A stretch of DNA of 64,000 nt, from the NCBI GenBank assembly GCA_026419785.1, contig JAODTK010001666.1, positions 124,001 through 188,000 on the forward strand, given 5' to 3'. The notes beneath the pieces are model-generated. The model made no database searches. It was not told where the DNA came from and saw nothing but the letters and a program-made list of their open reading frames with translations. Shown in pieces: positions 27,201-36,835 of this stretch; within the stretch, counting starts at the first letter, position 1; each line of letters opens with the position of its first letter. Made by a program: the position numbers and the translations under genes. The stretch comes from Sclerodactyla briareus. Lineage: Eukaryota; Echinodermata; Holothuroidea; Dendrochirotida; Sclerodactylidae.

Positions 27201-29370
27201 ACTTGTGTTAATGAACAGGATATAAATTGCACTGGCAATTGCTAGAAAGGGTTAATGTCAATCACAGCTTTCCACTGCCATGACATAGGAGTGAAATGAA
27301 GTTATCAGTGCCTGTGAGAGATGCCGATGCCAGTCAGATGGAAGGCATACGTGAACAAAGCCTGCAGTCACAGCTTTAGTCAGGGTAACATCTGAAAACT
27401 GACTGGGCATACCTCCGATTGAGAAAACACTGCATTATGATAGATAACGTCTGTCACACTCTCAGATCTGTACATGTAATGTAACATATTACTGCTATCC
27501 TGTTGCATCCACCACTCGTTCATCATCATCGTAGGCAGTTTATGTCAATGTTCAATGCTGGCCATGGATTAGACGGACGCGTCTCCGATGGCAAGCCCGC
27601 TCTCACTCTACCCTATCGGTGCAAGAGCACGGTCTCTACTACTGCTGCAGATCACTAGAAAACCTCATCCCAGGGTCTTCCGGGCCTACCTCTGCCACGC
27701 CCGCCAGTCACCTTAATCTCCCTAGACTTCTTTACTCAACCAATCCTAAGATCTGCCAGGCAACAAAAGTCAGTCATTACTGTTCATTACCATGAAACAT
27801 TGCAGATGATGATCTAATTGTCTGGTTCAATTGTTCTCTGTTTCTACCAGATGGCCTAGGCAGTACATGGGTTACCACCTATGGCCTGTGTGCACCATTG
27901 GTGGTGTGGTGATGGTGGTCCAGTATCCTCTAGTCATCATGGTAAAGAGGCTTTGAAAATAACCAAGTACAGTAAGAAATCATTATCCTCCTACAATAGG
28001 CAAGTTCATAGCCTGTGCCACCGATGGCTTATGCAGTACATGGGTACCACCTATGGTCTGGTGCCACATTGGCGGTGTGGTGATGTTAGTCCCAGGATCC
28101 TTTATTCATATGCGTAAGGAAGGTTTTGATAATAACAAGTACCGGTAAGATTATTATCTCTACAATTGGCCAGTTCCAAGCCTTGTTCCTACTAGGATGG
28201 ACTTGCAGTTCAAGGTTCTTTTTCTGTGATTGGGGTGATAATACCTCAGATTCAAGTTATGAAGCCCAGAATTTACAGAGATGGATTGTAAATGCATGCT
28301 GGGACAACGGAGGGAATACATTCAAGTTATCACAATTTGAAGTTCCATTCGGCCTTTGAATATCTGAGGAAATAAGCATCAATGATATTAAAAATGAATG
28401 CCATCTTCGATACCTCATCTACAAAGAAGACTTAGTCAAAATCACAGTACTCAAATAATCCTATTTTGGAGGAAATTGTGGTCAGTCTGCGAATTAAATG
28501 CCGTAACAAATGTATTCACTTCCCAAAGGGACCTATTCCAAAAATTATGAATTTTGAATATACTATCGTTCCAAAAGGGTTTTTCAATTTAGTTTTAATA
28601 CCAGTCAGTCAGTAGATTCTACAGAGTGTAGCTTCGTGGCTGGGAAAGGGAGGACATGGAATGAAGGCTGAAGGAGCTTTGAAGAGGACGTTATTGTCCC
28701 ACAACACAAGATTGTAATGGACAGTGTCAGTGACTGTGGAAGTTCAAACTAACACTCGGATTGCTTTGAAACTCAGACGTAGAGGAATGGGCAAATTCAT
28801 AACCCAAATCCCAATCCATAGTTTTCAAGCTCACTGTGTAATGCATTCAACAGGCAACATGTATTTGAGGCTCCCAGCGAATGGAGACGCCTCTGTTTGC
28901 ATGGAAGTGCCAGAAAAATATCGCTTTGATATAGATATTATATAAACTATGCATTTGAACACTGTAGTGGCGATATCGGATTAACACTGACTGGACTGAG
29001 GCGGTCATTGTCGATGTCTAAAAAGGAGCTGCCGCTCCTTCCTCGTGGCTTCCAGACGACATTGCCGGTTCGAAGAAAAGTGATGTGTTTTTGGATGTGT
29101 CTTGGGAGTATTAGGGTGGTGGTAGGATTCAGAGGTCGACTGGTAGGCGGTTACAGAGGGCTGGTCCACTGTGGGAGGAGGCACAACCTCTCCAGCTCTT
29201 CAGCTGATTAGCTGGGAATGGGCTGTATGCTACAAATATTTCTCCTTCTTGTTGTGCACGCAGGTGATGTGCGTGGTATCCTGGGTGCTCTGACCTACAC
29301 ACTTCCGCTCTCCATTGACCTCTTCATCCGACGGAAGGAGAAGGAAAGGGCAAGCATACACGTGATCTGA
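845..29370 (+). CDS. SLC43A3: Gene 1: SLC43A3-like membrane transporter, 5'-truncated by the window, split into at least 7 exons
   Basis: This is a multi-exon gene for a 12-helix major facilitator carrier of the SLC43 family, placed at the plasma membrane. Seven exons are recognised: 845-969, 12964-13056, 16180-16456, 17821-18015, 22422-22523, about 23970-24162 and 29264-29370. Read in order they give [67 protein letters not shown], a loop, [27 protein letters not shown] and a basic tail RRKEKERA. The TFDSS and IPWPLPP motifs point to the SLC43A3/EEG1 branch rather than LAT3/LAT4. The N-terminal helices lie left of the window, and one exon (helix 11) was not found between 24163 and 29263. At least five one-base frameshifts are needed, so this is either an unpolished assembly of a working gene or a decaying copy. 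Family membership is secure; substrate (purine nucleobases in vertebrates) is inferred. Confidence 0.82.
1557..2220 (+). repeat. Diverged tandem repeat, period about 280-300 bp
   Basis: Three successive blocks begin near 1557, 1830 and 2130. Each has gtgaacatggt-like, then agaaattgctcccatacttgg-like, then a gtggtgga track, followed by an aggagcaaaat..atatgtcaa segment. Copies are about 65-75% alike by eye. A related core (ggtcattcaatgtgcctaat) recurs at 1375 and 31800, so the unit belongs to a dispersed intron repeat family. Confidence 0.5.
1628..1656 (+). repeat. Poly(G) run
   Basis: An uninterrupted run of about 28 G on the + strand, flanked by ordinary sequence inside the tandem repeat. 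Similar shorter G runs recur through the window. Confidence 0.9.
5161..5323 (+). repeat. Dispersed repeat family A, partial copy
   Basis: It matches 6945-7105 and, more weakly, 13795-13945: gtttgtactttgact, cctttcagataaagtc, gcagcagatgcaccccc, ataatattatgga and atcttcaagctaatacct occur in the same order. This is the 3' part of the longer unit at 6630-7105. Confidence 0.75.
6630..7105 (+). repeat. Dispersed repeat family A, long copy
   Basis: It shares its whole length with 13550-13945: cacacgcctattaatttc, ccattgacttacac, then catgtagattt, actcaacgagggccta, aaagtggaccaaatt, cagataaagtc and atattatgga in order. No coding capacity or terminal repeats are seen, so it is a non-autonomous element of unknown class. 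Confidence 0.75.
8400..9060 (+). repeat. Dispersed repeat family B with internal subrepeats
   Basis: It is related to 15180-15800. Both run from a tgtttgtt/ctgtctgt simple repeat into attttatgaaatttcacacaatg, gcatctcctcccca, tgattttc, then two subrepeats containing ttcaggaattttgggcc and gggcccat. No open frame of note. Confidence 0.65.
12051..12117 (+). repeat. 10-bp minisatellite, about 7 units
   Basis: Seven exact-length units of actacactca with variants actatgctca and actacgctca, in strict 10-bp register. Confidence 0.95.
12964..13056 (+). CDS. SLC43A3: Gene 1 exon b: VGNLFG...TFDSS segment
   Basis: Ninety-three bases, phase 0 at both ends, with acceptor ttccattcag and donor ataaag|gtagtg. 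It translates without interruption to 31 residues starting [16 protein letters not shown] and ending [11 protein letters not shown]. This is the most conserved SLC43 exon in size, phase and sequence, and it matches the SLC43A3 type (FDSS). It is the cleanest exon of gene 1. Confidence 0.9.
13550..13945 (+). repeat. Dispersed repeat family A, diverged copy
   Basis: Third copy of the family described at 6630-7105, older and more diverged, ending at the same aatctccaagctaat segment. All three copies lie in gene 1 introns in the same orientation. Confidence 0.7.
14130..14970 (+). repeat. Dispersed repeat family C
   Basis: It is similar to 21480-21910: gtgatgcctggcttgt, then cacctggatggatgaagctcatacttg, tatgtgggttcc, and a ggtcaggt segment recur in order. 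Here the unit is repeated about twice in tandem (near 14190 and 14560-14890). Confidence 0.65.
15145..15800 (+). repeat. Compound CTAT/CTGT microsatellite plus repeat family B copy
   Basis: It begins with a (ctat)n run at about 15145-15170, then (ctgt)n and (ccgt)n to 15218, and continues as the family B element matching 8400-9060. It ends against the tandem acceptor array at 15797. Confidence 0.7.
15797..16179 (+). repeat. Tandem array of exon-start/splice-acceptor units
   Basis: Four upstream units begin near 15797, 15912, 15998 and 16090; the fifth is the start of gene 1 exon c at 16180. Spacings are about 115, 86, 92 and 90 bp. Each unit has ggttcttta.gaccaggg, atgtcaag, ttgttcattctgacc, gcaac, atgttactgaa and a pyrimidine-rich cttgtttttcag-like end. 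The unit at 15912 shares gtctttacgaccaggg with the exon. The first unit has an internal duplication of aactctccttacatt. Confidence 0.88.
16180..16456 (+). CDS. SLC43A3: Gene 1 exon c: helix 6 and start of the large cytoplasmic loop
   Basis: The acceptor is cttgtttgcag and the donor is aataatg|gtaggt. The exon opens [14 protein letters not shown] and continues through a hydrophobic helix to about 16263. The frame then shifts near 16270-16280, after which [19 protein letters not shown] and [15 protein letters not shown] follow, the typical SLC43A3 loop. A TGA at 16389 interrupts this frame, and an acidic stretch [16 protein letters not shown] is readable in yet another frame up to the donor. 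At least two indels are therefore present. The first ~70 bp are the last copy of a tandem array (see findings). Confidence 0.8.
16457..17820 (+). other. Gene 1 intron between exons c and d
   Basis: Apart from a G run at 17382-17396 beside tttgaggtcgac, whose reverse complement recurs at about 44430-44465, I see nothing recognisable. Confidence 0.6.
17821..18015 (+). CDS. SLC43A3: Gene 1 exon d: loop end and helix 7
   Basis: The acceptor is tcgtctacag and the donor is gaagtcg|gtaggt. The frame reads [14 protein letters not shown], then [13 protein letters not shown], a helix, [16 protein letters not shown] and RQMALT. This matches the family pattern FPS..SC followed by an LR-rich helix and a NP-like turn. 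A TGA at 18001 disappears if one t of the tt pair is removed, giving ALTDHEVG and the expected phase 1 exit, which fits the next exon exactly. Confidence 0.78.
20050..20690 (+). repeat. AT-rich tandem repeat, units about 60-100 bp
   Basis: About ten degenerate repeats of ggctacaaataatgaaat, aatcaattgtattaactcag. A higher-order unit of about 280 bp is visible because the gttcaatcgtatcaa..ggttatcg block recurs near 20203 and 20475. Non-coding. Confidence 0.85.
21480..21910 (+). repeat. Dispersed repeat family C, second copy
   Basis: It matches 14130-14970 (see there), including tttatgagtccttgacaag, ctggcttgt, catacttggtatgtggg and a second gaggctcatac. Non-coding. Confidence 0.65.
22422..22523 (+). 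CDS. SLC43A3: Gene 1 exon e: helix 8, YTTVFSFIQ...GLLYDR
   Basis: The acceptor is ctctccaccag and the donor is cacaaga|gtgagt. With the carried-over G the reading is [34 protein letters not shown]. The pattern Y..VF...Q......AP..G...DR is diagnostic of SLC43 helix 8. Phase 1 at both ends agrees with exon d. No frameshift is needed. Confidence 0.88.
22524..23969 (+). other. Gene 1 intron between exons e and f
   Basis: No repeat with clear borders and no exon seen. If gene 1 has a separate loop exon, it would lie here. Confidence 0.5.
23970..24162 (+). CDS. SLC43A3: Gene 1 exon f: helices 9-10 (start uncertain)
   Basis: The 3' end is firm: [22 protein letters not shown] ends at a strong donor ct|gtaagt and corresponds to the helix 10 segment with the conserved R and GS. 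The preceding IPVMPLHYF is one frame away, joined by removing one T from the TTTT run near 24095, which also fits the family (IP...LQY.TFV). The proposed acceptor at 23969 (aatcttctacttag) is chosen because it is pyrimidine-rich. The helix 9 part before about 24060 is poorly readable. Confidence 0.62.
25370..25765. promoter_or_regulatory. CpG-containing CCAAT/NRF1-like promoter candidate
   Basis: Visible motifs are agccaatcaaaaccgctctg, a gaccaatgacgcatgcgcaag segment containing an NRF1-like GCATGCGC core, and ttattggt (inverted CCAAT). CpG is denser than in the surrounding intron. Such clusters mark housekeeping, often bidirectional, promoters. A short frame [18 protein letters not shown] starts at 25671. 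No gene attached to it could be confirmed. Confidence 0.3.
27138..27186. repeat. Small perfect-stem hairpin
   Basis: The arm ctttggttcccactcgg pairs with ccgagggggaaccaag across a loop of about 11 bases (gaactttggtt), with one mismatch. It could fold in RNA or be part of a small inverted-repeat element. Confidence 0.55.
27517..27720 (-). mobile_element. 3' remnant of a non-LTR retrotransposon (LINE)
   Basis: On the minus strand a frame reads [13 protein letters not shown] then PWDEV, the arginine/glycine-proline-rich block RGRP.KTWDE that follows the reverse transcriptase in many LINE ORFs. It soon hits stops and ends in a short gatgatgatgaa tail, as LINE 3' ends do. Only this fragment is present. 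Clade not determinable. Confidence 0.45.
27850..28190 (+). repeat. Tandem duplication, unit about 170 bp
   Basis: 27850-28018 and 28022-28190 share gatggcctatgcagtacatggg, ccacctatgg, ggtggtgtggtgatg, ccaggatcct, aataaccaagta and ctacaatagg in order, with numerous small indels. Confidence 0.8.
28370..28640 (+). repeat. Dispersed repeat family D, copy in gene 1
   Basis: It matches 55250-55575: aataagcatcaatgatatta, atgccatcttcgata, ctcatcaacaaagaag, agtcaaaatcacagcactcaa, gggacctattcca and tagcttcgtggct occur in order in both. No terminal inverted repeats seen. Confidence 0.7.
29264..29370 (+). CDS. SLC43A3: Gene 1 exon g: last helix, basic tail and stop
   Basis: The acceptor is gttgtgcacgcag. 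In phase 0 the exon reads VMCVVSWVL, and after a frame jump near 29290 it continues [25 protein letters not shown] and a TGA at 29368. A hydrophobic final helix with LP followed directly by a lysine/arginine-rich cytoplasmic tail is the SLC43 C-terminus, and the phase 0 start matches the last exon of gene 2. The assignment rests on position, hydropathy and tail rather than strict identity. Confidence 0.6.
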
Positions 29371-29825
29371 GGCGGCTATACATTGATAGACTGAGCACCG
29401 ATCGGAGGCGGCATCATTGATAGGATGAGAACCTTGGTTTGTGGCACCTGGAGCTGACTTGAAGGAGTCCAAGTTGTCTGGGGCTTAGTGTGGTTACGCG
29501 GGGCCGGGGGATGTGCATTGCACTTTTTAGGGATATGGTGTACCTCTGCCAATAGTATGTGAACCCCCAACCCCCACTTCCCCCTCCCCTGACAATCTCC
29601 AAAAGACAGCATCTGACTATATCACCTGTGGCAATCACCAAAATACAGTCGATTGAAAATAACTCAGCCATGCAACTTTCCTAGAACCTCCTAATTTGGG
29701 GATATGGGGTTATATATGCCCTCTTATCCCCCGTCTAGTATGAAAATCTTGGACATGACACTGAATCTGTTTTATATATATCAGTAATTATTTTTATGTG
29801 TTTTTTTTAAAAAACCAACTAATAT

Positions 29826-29831
29826 AATAAA
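29826..29831 (+). terminator. Possible gene 1 polyadenylation signal AATAAA
   Basis: AATAAA lies 456 bp after the gene 1 stop codon in a very AT-rich stretch, so it could occur by chance. Confidence 0.2.
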
Positions 29832-29914
29832 AAAAATCATTCATATATCACCAATAACATTTCATTACTTCTATATTCAACAAACAATTTACAATAATAC
29901 ATCATTTTTTATTA

Positions 29915-30125
<211 letters not shown>

Positions 30126-30479
30126 TGTAGAACAAAAATGTATTACATTTCTTGATAACCAGAGACTGGATTGTCGCAGAGGAGTTGAAGGAGGTGTTGT
30201 ACAAAGCTATCACCATACAGTTATATCATGTCTCTGTGTGATTATTTGGGGGGGGGCAGCCATATAAGACACTATTCTGAGTCAGATTATGCATGCTAAA
30301 AGACTGAAGAAAGTGGACTTTCTTTCAACTGAGGTTGTGCTTGGTCTCCAAATCCTCCACAAGCACATATAATAATGGTAATAGGTCTCTTCTATCGGCG
30401 CCCAGCTTTGCTAACTACTTGGCTAATTGTGGTTTTTACAACACAATAGGTACACTCCTCGTGTAGCCGTATGAAAAAT

Positions 30480-31283
30480 GGACATTTCATGTGCACTGTT
30501 TTTACCAGGACAATCCCAACCCCAAAAATCATCATTTTGATAGGAGGTCGGTTCATTTATTGTACAAACCCTGCAATCTAGCTAAACAAAAAAAGCTGCT
30601 TCACTATTGCACATCACTGCAAGAGGCTATGAAGAACAACTTTAGCTAACACCCACATTTAGTATTTCATATGGAACTGTTCCTAATGTACAATTGGTGC
30701 TCCTCATGGATTACATTTCATTACTACTGTACACTTTGTTTTTTTTTAAGCACCATCACTTCTTATCAAAGAGGTGACTGCAGTAGATGGTGGAACTCAT
30801 TACAAATATGGTTTCCTTGCTTGATATGTAGACCATATTTTGTATTGGTGAGGCTTCTTCATGTTGCTTTTCTCTTAGTTTCCTCTCAGAATTTGACCCT
30901 TAGTTGCATCTCTAGTTAGGGATTTTCTCCAGTTTTAGTAAATCCCTGGGGTATAGAACATGAGTGGAACATAGGCTTGCATGCATTGGCTGCATGTTAC
31001 GGTACTCATTGGGTGTTGTAAGAAGTACACTGTAGGGGATGATTTTTATCAGTATTATTGACCAACTTTCCCAGTAATTATGATTTTACAAACAAAACTC
31101 GGAAATTTGCGGTTTGATTTGATGTCCATCTGCACTACATAGTGGAGGGGTCTGTTATGAAACTGACTTAGCGGGGCTTGACTTGAATTTGTTTTCTACT
31201 GCTTCAATATGAAATGTTATGAGCTGGAATACCTGTTTTTTGGAAATTGTGTATGTATAGTTGGTGTGAAGGTCCAAAATTAT
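30480..31283 (+). repeat. Duplicated segment E, copy 1
   Basis: It is colinear with 32712-33520 over about 800 bp. Long identical words such as tttagtatttcatatggaac and ctgttcctaatgtacaattg occur in both, and differences are dominated by one- to three-base indels. Non-coding. Confidence 0.88.
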
Positions 31284-32021
31284 AGGCCCGAACAAATGCT
31301 ACTCGGGCAAGTGAAATTTTGCTGAAATTTCCATATAGTGAGGATGGTATGGGTTTCATATGGTGAGATGGAGTATATGATTATTAGGCTGTATGTGTGT
31401 TTGGCCCGGGGATGAACCGAACCCTTTCGTCTCGGCCTGAAGGGAAACCTATAGGAGAAAGCACGTGAATTCATAAATTCCTCAAATTCTCGAAAGTAAA
31501 TTTAAATATCTCACCAAGGCATCACTAAAGCCTCCAAGATTTGGGGGTGATATTTGCTATGTCGCTCTTATTCACACTGGTGCTATTTAGGGGGCAAATT
31601 GGTTACAACATTGCATTAAGCCTTTAAGTTAGGTAATTACATGTTTGGCAAATTTTTCAAGGATTCTGAGGTAATTTAGGCTTCCCCAAGGTCAAAATCA
31701 TGTTGTTTTTTTCATTATTTTTATGACATAAACATTATATAACATTAGGCTATAGTAGTGAATATGATTTATGCAACATTTTTGAGATTCTGAGAAATTG
31801 GGTCATTCAATGTGTTTAATTTGCATTATTTATACATGATTATTGCCTTTATGTAATGTAATTTACATAATTTTTGCGAAATGTTTTCAGGGTGCTAAAG
31901 GAATTTTTGGAGTGTGCAATGTCATTTAGTGTGCAATTATGCATTATTTCCTGCAATTTAGGCAATACGTCAAATTTCCACAAAACTAGTGGTTTGGCTC
32001 CCGAGTAATTTACCTGAACTA

Positions 32022-32085
32022 TACTATACCACCGTATTCATTCCGCTAAGCGCCCATCTCCTTAAGCGCCCCAACCCAACTTTGT
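32022..32085. repeat. aagcgccc-rich element end
   Basis: The sequence accgtattcattccgctaa is followed by two gcgccc words (gcgcccatctccttaagcgcccc). Similar accgtatt...aagcgccc ends are common in repetitive elements of many animal genomes. The matching opposite end was not found. Confidence 0.3.
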
Positions 32086-32711
32086 TGCAAATCTTGTAAG
32101 CAGAAGTTGATATGCGCGGCCGAAAGCTTGAAAATATTTTCCGTTCGCATGTAGCACAGCAACTACTCCTTGATCCATTGCGAGTGCATACAACCAAACA
32201 CCATACACAAACAACCCTGTGGTAGTGTGTACAACGTCAAGCTCTCCCACACACAGTCCAACACCGAAATCGCTCGTAGCGCTACTAGCGATCGCCGCTC
32301 TGCGTACCAATGTTGTGGACTGTGACTTGCTTAGACCTAAACGGACGGTGCTCAATCCATGGAATGAATGGGGTGATTCACAAATTACACTGGATACAAT
32401 AATTACAATTGATAGTTTAGCAATGATTTTAGCAATTTCACAATCAAATTCCAAGCCTTGTCTTGCTTCAGTATCCATGCCGAATCGAGGCCCATGTGCG
32501 AGACCTGTGGTGATATTTTGACTGTGTGTTTACGTACACACGTAAACATTTAGTATAGTAGCTAAGAACAACTTAGTTTGAAAGGGCTTTCAAAGTTTGC
32601 AATGTATGCGCATGAAGCGGAAAGCATTCATCATGCAAATATAATGATGTCATACTTGCACAAACGTGCACACTCGGAAACCAAAGAATTTTGCAGAGTT
32701 ATGCAATAATG

Positions 32712-33520
32712 ACGTTTTTCATGTGCCACTGTTTTTTACTACATCACCACCCCAAAAATCATAATTGTTGAAGAGGTCTGGTTCAGTTATTTACAAAACT
32801 TGCACTCTAGCTAAAAAAAAAAGGCTTGCCTTTCACCATTGCACAATCCTCTGCAAGAGCTATTGAGAAAACTTTAGCTAACACCCACATTTAGTATTTC
32901 ATATGGAACTGTTCCTAATGTACAATTGGTCATCATGTATTTAACACATTTCATTACTACTGTACATTGTTTTTTTTTTAACGAACCATCACTTCATTAC
33001 AAATAGGTGACGCATTACGAAGATGTGACTCCATTCCAAATATGCTTTCCTTGTGATATGTAGACCATCATTTTTGTATTGGTGAGGCTTCTTCATGTTG
33101 CTTTTCATCTGTTTCCTCTCAGAATTGGGACCCGTAGTTCATCCTCTAGTTAGGGATTTTCCCAGTTTTCGTAATCACCTGGTGGTGATAGAATATGAAT
33201 GGAACATAGGCTTGCGTGCATTGGCTGCATGTACGGTACGCCTGGGATGTTGTAAGAGGGCCATGTAGGGATGAGTTTTATCAGGATTTTGACCACTTTC
33301 CCATTAATTATGAATTTTACAAAAAACACTCTGAACTTTGCAGGTTTTGATTTGAATTTATCTGCACTCCATAGTGGAGGGTTACTGTTCATGAAACTAT
33401 AGCGGGGCTTGACATTAAATTTGTTTTCTGACTGCTTCAATAGAAAATGTTCTGAGCTGAATAACATTTTCTTGGAAATGTTGTTGTATGTATCAGTGGT
33501 GTGAAGCGTCCAAAAATTAT
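32712..33520 (+). repeat. Duplicated segment E, copy 2
   Basis: Second copy, 2.2 kb downstream in direct orientation. The sequence just before it (tcggaaaccaaag...ttatgcaataatgacg, about 32670) reappears just after it (about 33523), so a third, truncated unit of a tandem array seems to begin there. Confidence 0.85.
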
Positions 33521-36232
33521 TACACAATCGGAAACAAAGATATGGGCAGTTGTTATGCAATAATGACGTTATGCATATGTATGATGGGATGCTATACGGA
33601 GCTTGCCAATATACATGCACGAACTTCAAAGGGCATCTAACTCTGTAACTGAAGTTTGAATGAACAGGTTTGGACTTGACGGCATTCAGTTTTTCTCCAG
33701 CTATTATATCAGCCACTCTGTCATTCATCCCGCCAGTCCTTTATTCAAAATTCATGGTTCCACCCTGCTCCGGTCAGTTGTTAATGCCATATTCACAACA
33801 TGTTTTTGAAAAAGATCGCTAGTTGCTTACCCCTGAATTGGTGTTTTAGATGTTATTCTTTCATGTATTTTTTATTGTATTGTATTCGTCTTAATAAGTT
33901 TGGCAATCATTACCAAAAATAATGGTATTGGTACTGTTTTTGGAAACCTCGTATTGGCGTATCGATTATTTGTACAATGACTCTCTTCCTTCTTTCAACC
34001 CACAGCAGTTCTGATTGTTTAAAAATCCTGCTTTTTTCATTAACTCAATTTCTGAGTTGGTACTCATTTTGAACTTGTATTCTCAGCATTGGCAAAGGCA
34101 CGGTAAAATGCAAAGTGTATATGAATAGCTTAGGAATTAGGAAAAAAAACCTTCCCCCCTCCCATTCTAGCATGGGGGTGGAGTCTTGATTGTTACACAA
34201 TGTCTGTTATTAGGAAATGTCAATCAAACTTGTTTTGACCAATTAGGTTCATTTCACAATGACGTTTCCACTTGATTGCCCTGCCTGCCCTTGCACATTA
34301 GAATACAGGGGCTTTCTCTTTATTTGTGTATCATACTTGATTGGTTTATATTTCGTGTATTACAATACACTGAATTTATCTTTCGCACCTATATATGTTT
34401 TGTTGTGAAGTTCCCTACCCAATGATCACCTATATCAGGGGCTGCCAGATGTTCTATTGTTAGTCTTTCCAGCCAAATTCCTCAGTTCTTGGCAAAATTG
34501 GGAAAGACTGCGAGGTTGCAGAAGAGAGAATTTTAGAATAGGAGGTGCATGGGGTTTTTGGGTGTAATAACTGAAATCAAAAAATTGGACACATACGGTC
34601 TATATTGTTAGCAAAACATTCGATTATGCTGTTGTATTTCTGGTTGAAGTTTTGGCATTACATTCCATAATACCCTCTAAAAACAATACTGACAAACTTG
34701 ATGGACAAAAAATTTTTTAGTTCAGTGACCATCTCATGGCATTGAGACAGTTGAATCCTCTAATGAAGTGATAGGTGATCTGTATAAATATCATTGCAAA
34801 TGTTTTAGTTTTATATAGTCATATTTATCTCATGACCATTTTCTTTGCTGTATTTAACTAGAAGAACTGTGTAGCCCTCCAAATCCAGTGACATGCGACA
34901 AATAATTCTTGGATTGCCACACATTGTACCAGATGAGACTTGTGCACACCAGGCGCTAGTGATATAATATATTTCTGTGGGGGAAAGCTTATGGACCATG
35001 AAGTTGGCTATTGCTTTTAGTGTAATTCTGAGTCAATTGACAGGCACAGTTGGCCTAATTGGACCATTATCACCAATCTGTTTCCATATGTTCTCAGAAT
35101 TTCGAAAGAATGAGTCATGTATCAGTAAGATTAGAGTAGAGATGTGTGGATTGTGTGTGAAGCTAAAACGGTGAATGTGCCTTTTATAATTTTTGTCTAA
35201 AGGTTGAGATTTATATAAATTCTGATGCCTGAACTTTTCATCTTGTGAATTTTGGGTTATAGACAGACAATCTGCAAACAAGATTTTGAAGGCACCACGA
35301 GACGCTTCAATATATTCTTGATCATAGGTACGTGAAGCATTGGTACACGACATAGTGTTGGTGAGAGGGTAAGATATTGGCGTGATGCGTCCAGTGGTTA
35401 TTGTGCCCACTACCAGAGCCAGGTGGGAAGGTAAAGGAGGTAACTTAATTGGCACTGAGGTCAAAGAATTGGGTGATATTTTCTTACTACAGATTGAGTG
35501 TGAGAGATGAGAAGATACTGAAATTTATTGGTATCAAGTGATTGTACCCAGTCATTGAAGGTATTGTGACTTGTCATGTGGTAAATTCAGTGATCTAAAA
35601 CATTGTTATGATTGATACCAAGAAGACTGATTTCTGATTTCGCTTTCCATAATGCTGAACTCCATCCGATATGACCTATTGACGCTCACTCGTGGGTGGG
35701 TGTTGGTGACGCTTATGAACATGAGATCTTCTGACAACCTGGCTAGCAACATGAAGGTGAGATGTTCTATGGAATTATAATCAAACCTATGCAAGGCCAG
35801 CAAGAGGTGCCAGACCTGGAGCTTCATAGGCTGCAAACTCGTCAGGAAGTGGGAAGTGTCAAGCCCCGATCTGTGCCATCATTTTTCTTTGCTTTGCCCC
35901 AGTTTATACGCATTGAGTGGAACTTACCTGAGCAATTATACACACAGTGAATGTTACTTCTAACGCAGAACATCTGAAACCTCTGTTATGAAAAGAATGG
36001 CAATAACAAGTACATTCACGAACCTTGTTTCATTAAAATAATTAAATCTGGAAAATTAACAAGCTATTGCTCCCAGTGTCTCGCCGCCTTAGGTGTGCGA
36101 TGGTGGTTTCTTCATCAGTTCAACAAGCGAACAATTGCTAGCATTCCATACATTGCTTTTCGATTTTGGTATTCGCATTCAACAGAAACAGATGAATTCA
36201 TAAGGACTGATTATCGACCATGTCTACCAGTG

Positions 36233-36325
36233 TTGGAGGACTCCAGTCCAGTCTCGGTCCCGAGACCGATTTTTAAAGACTCTGTCTAGACTTCGGGATT
36301 CAAATACTCGGACTCGGCTGCTGGA
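36233..36325 (+). repeat. GGACTC-rich diverged hexamer tract
   Basis: Multiple ggactc/gagtcc-type words and actcggactcggctgctg. The same tract type recurs at 36836-36975. Confidence 0.6.
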
Positions 36326-36835
36326 AATCTAACATTGATAATCGAAAACATAATGACATACTGTGCTGGTTTTTTTGGTCAGGTGCCAATTCCCCTTCAT
36401 ACTGTACCAAATTTTGGAGTTGCCAATAGGACCTTTGCTGCTGAACAGCTCACAAATGTGTCACATGCACGGCAAAGAAGAACATGCAACACTCACCGAA
36501 CGGTCCTGCTAGAAATTATTATGGTCTCCAACTTTTAGGTAGGCAGGCTGAGAGTCTACGTAGGGTTATATATGGTTGTTTAGGTCCTTTATTTTGTTAG
36601 TTTTTAAGCATTGTTACTTGCAATTTACATGGTCATTGCTATGAAACTTTCTGATGAGCCGTCCAGCTCCTTGGATAGGAATCAAGAGCGTGGAAACTTC
36701 AATATAATTTCGCATTGGGCTGATTGTGATTTTTATCATGATATATCTCTGGGATGCAGCAGCTAACTGAAACTAACTTGCTATTTAATCCGATACTAGG
36801 TCAATTCCATTTTGGTAAATGCCGAGTTTTTTTAG

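Larger units (their letters stand above)
24163..29263 (+). other. Gene 1 intron(s) between exons f and g; helix 11 exon missing
   Basis: An exon equivalent to gene 2 exon 10 (FP...FG.L.G...) should lie here, but I could not find it. The stretch holds a promoter-like CCAAT/NRF1 patch (25370-25760), a LINE remnant (27517-27720), a hairpin (27138-27186), a tandem duplication (27850-28190) and repeat family D (28370-28640). Confidence 0.55.

Noticed and set aside
32062..32521. Overlapping open frames of 138 (minus) and 100 (plus) codons
   Set aside because: They share the same bases on opposite strands, begin at an aagcgccc repeat end and show no family motif.
33150..33728. Minus-strand open frame of 192 codons, the longest in the window
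   Set aside because: It overlaps duplicated segment E. The corresponding antisense strand of copy 1 is not open, composition is Asn/Lys/Ser/Ile-rich as expected from AT-rich DNA, and there is no recognisable domain or splice context.
35033..35464. Minus-strand frame of 143 codons opposite a 65-codon plus frame
   Set aside because: Both strands are open, there is no recognised domain, and no splice signals join it to other frames.
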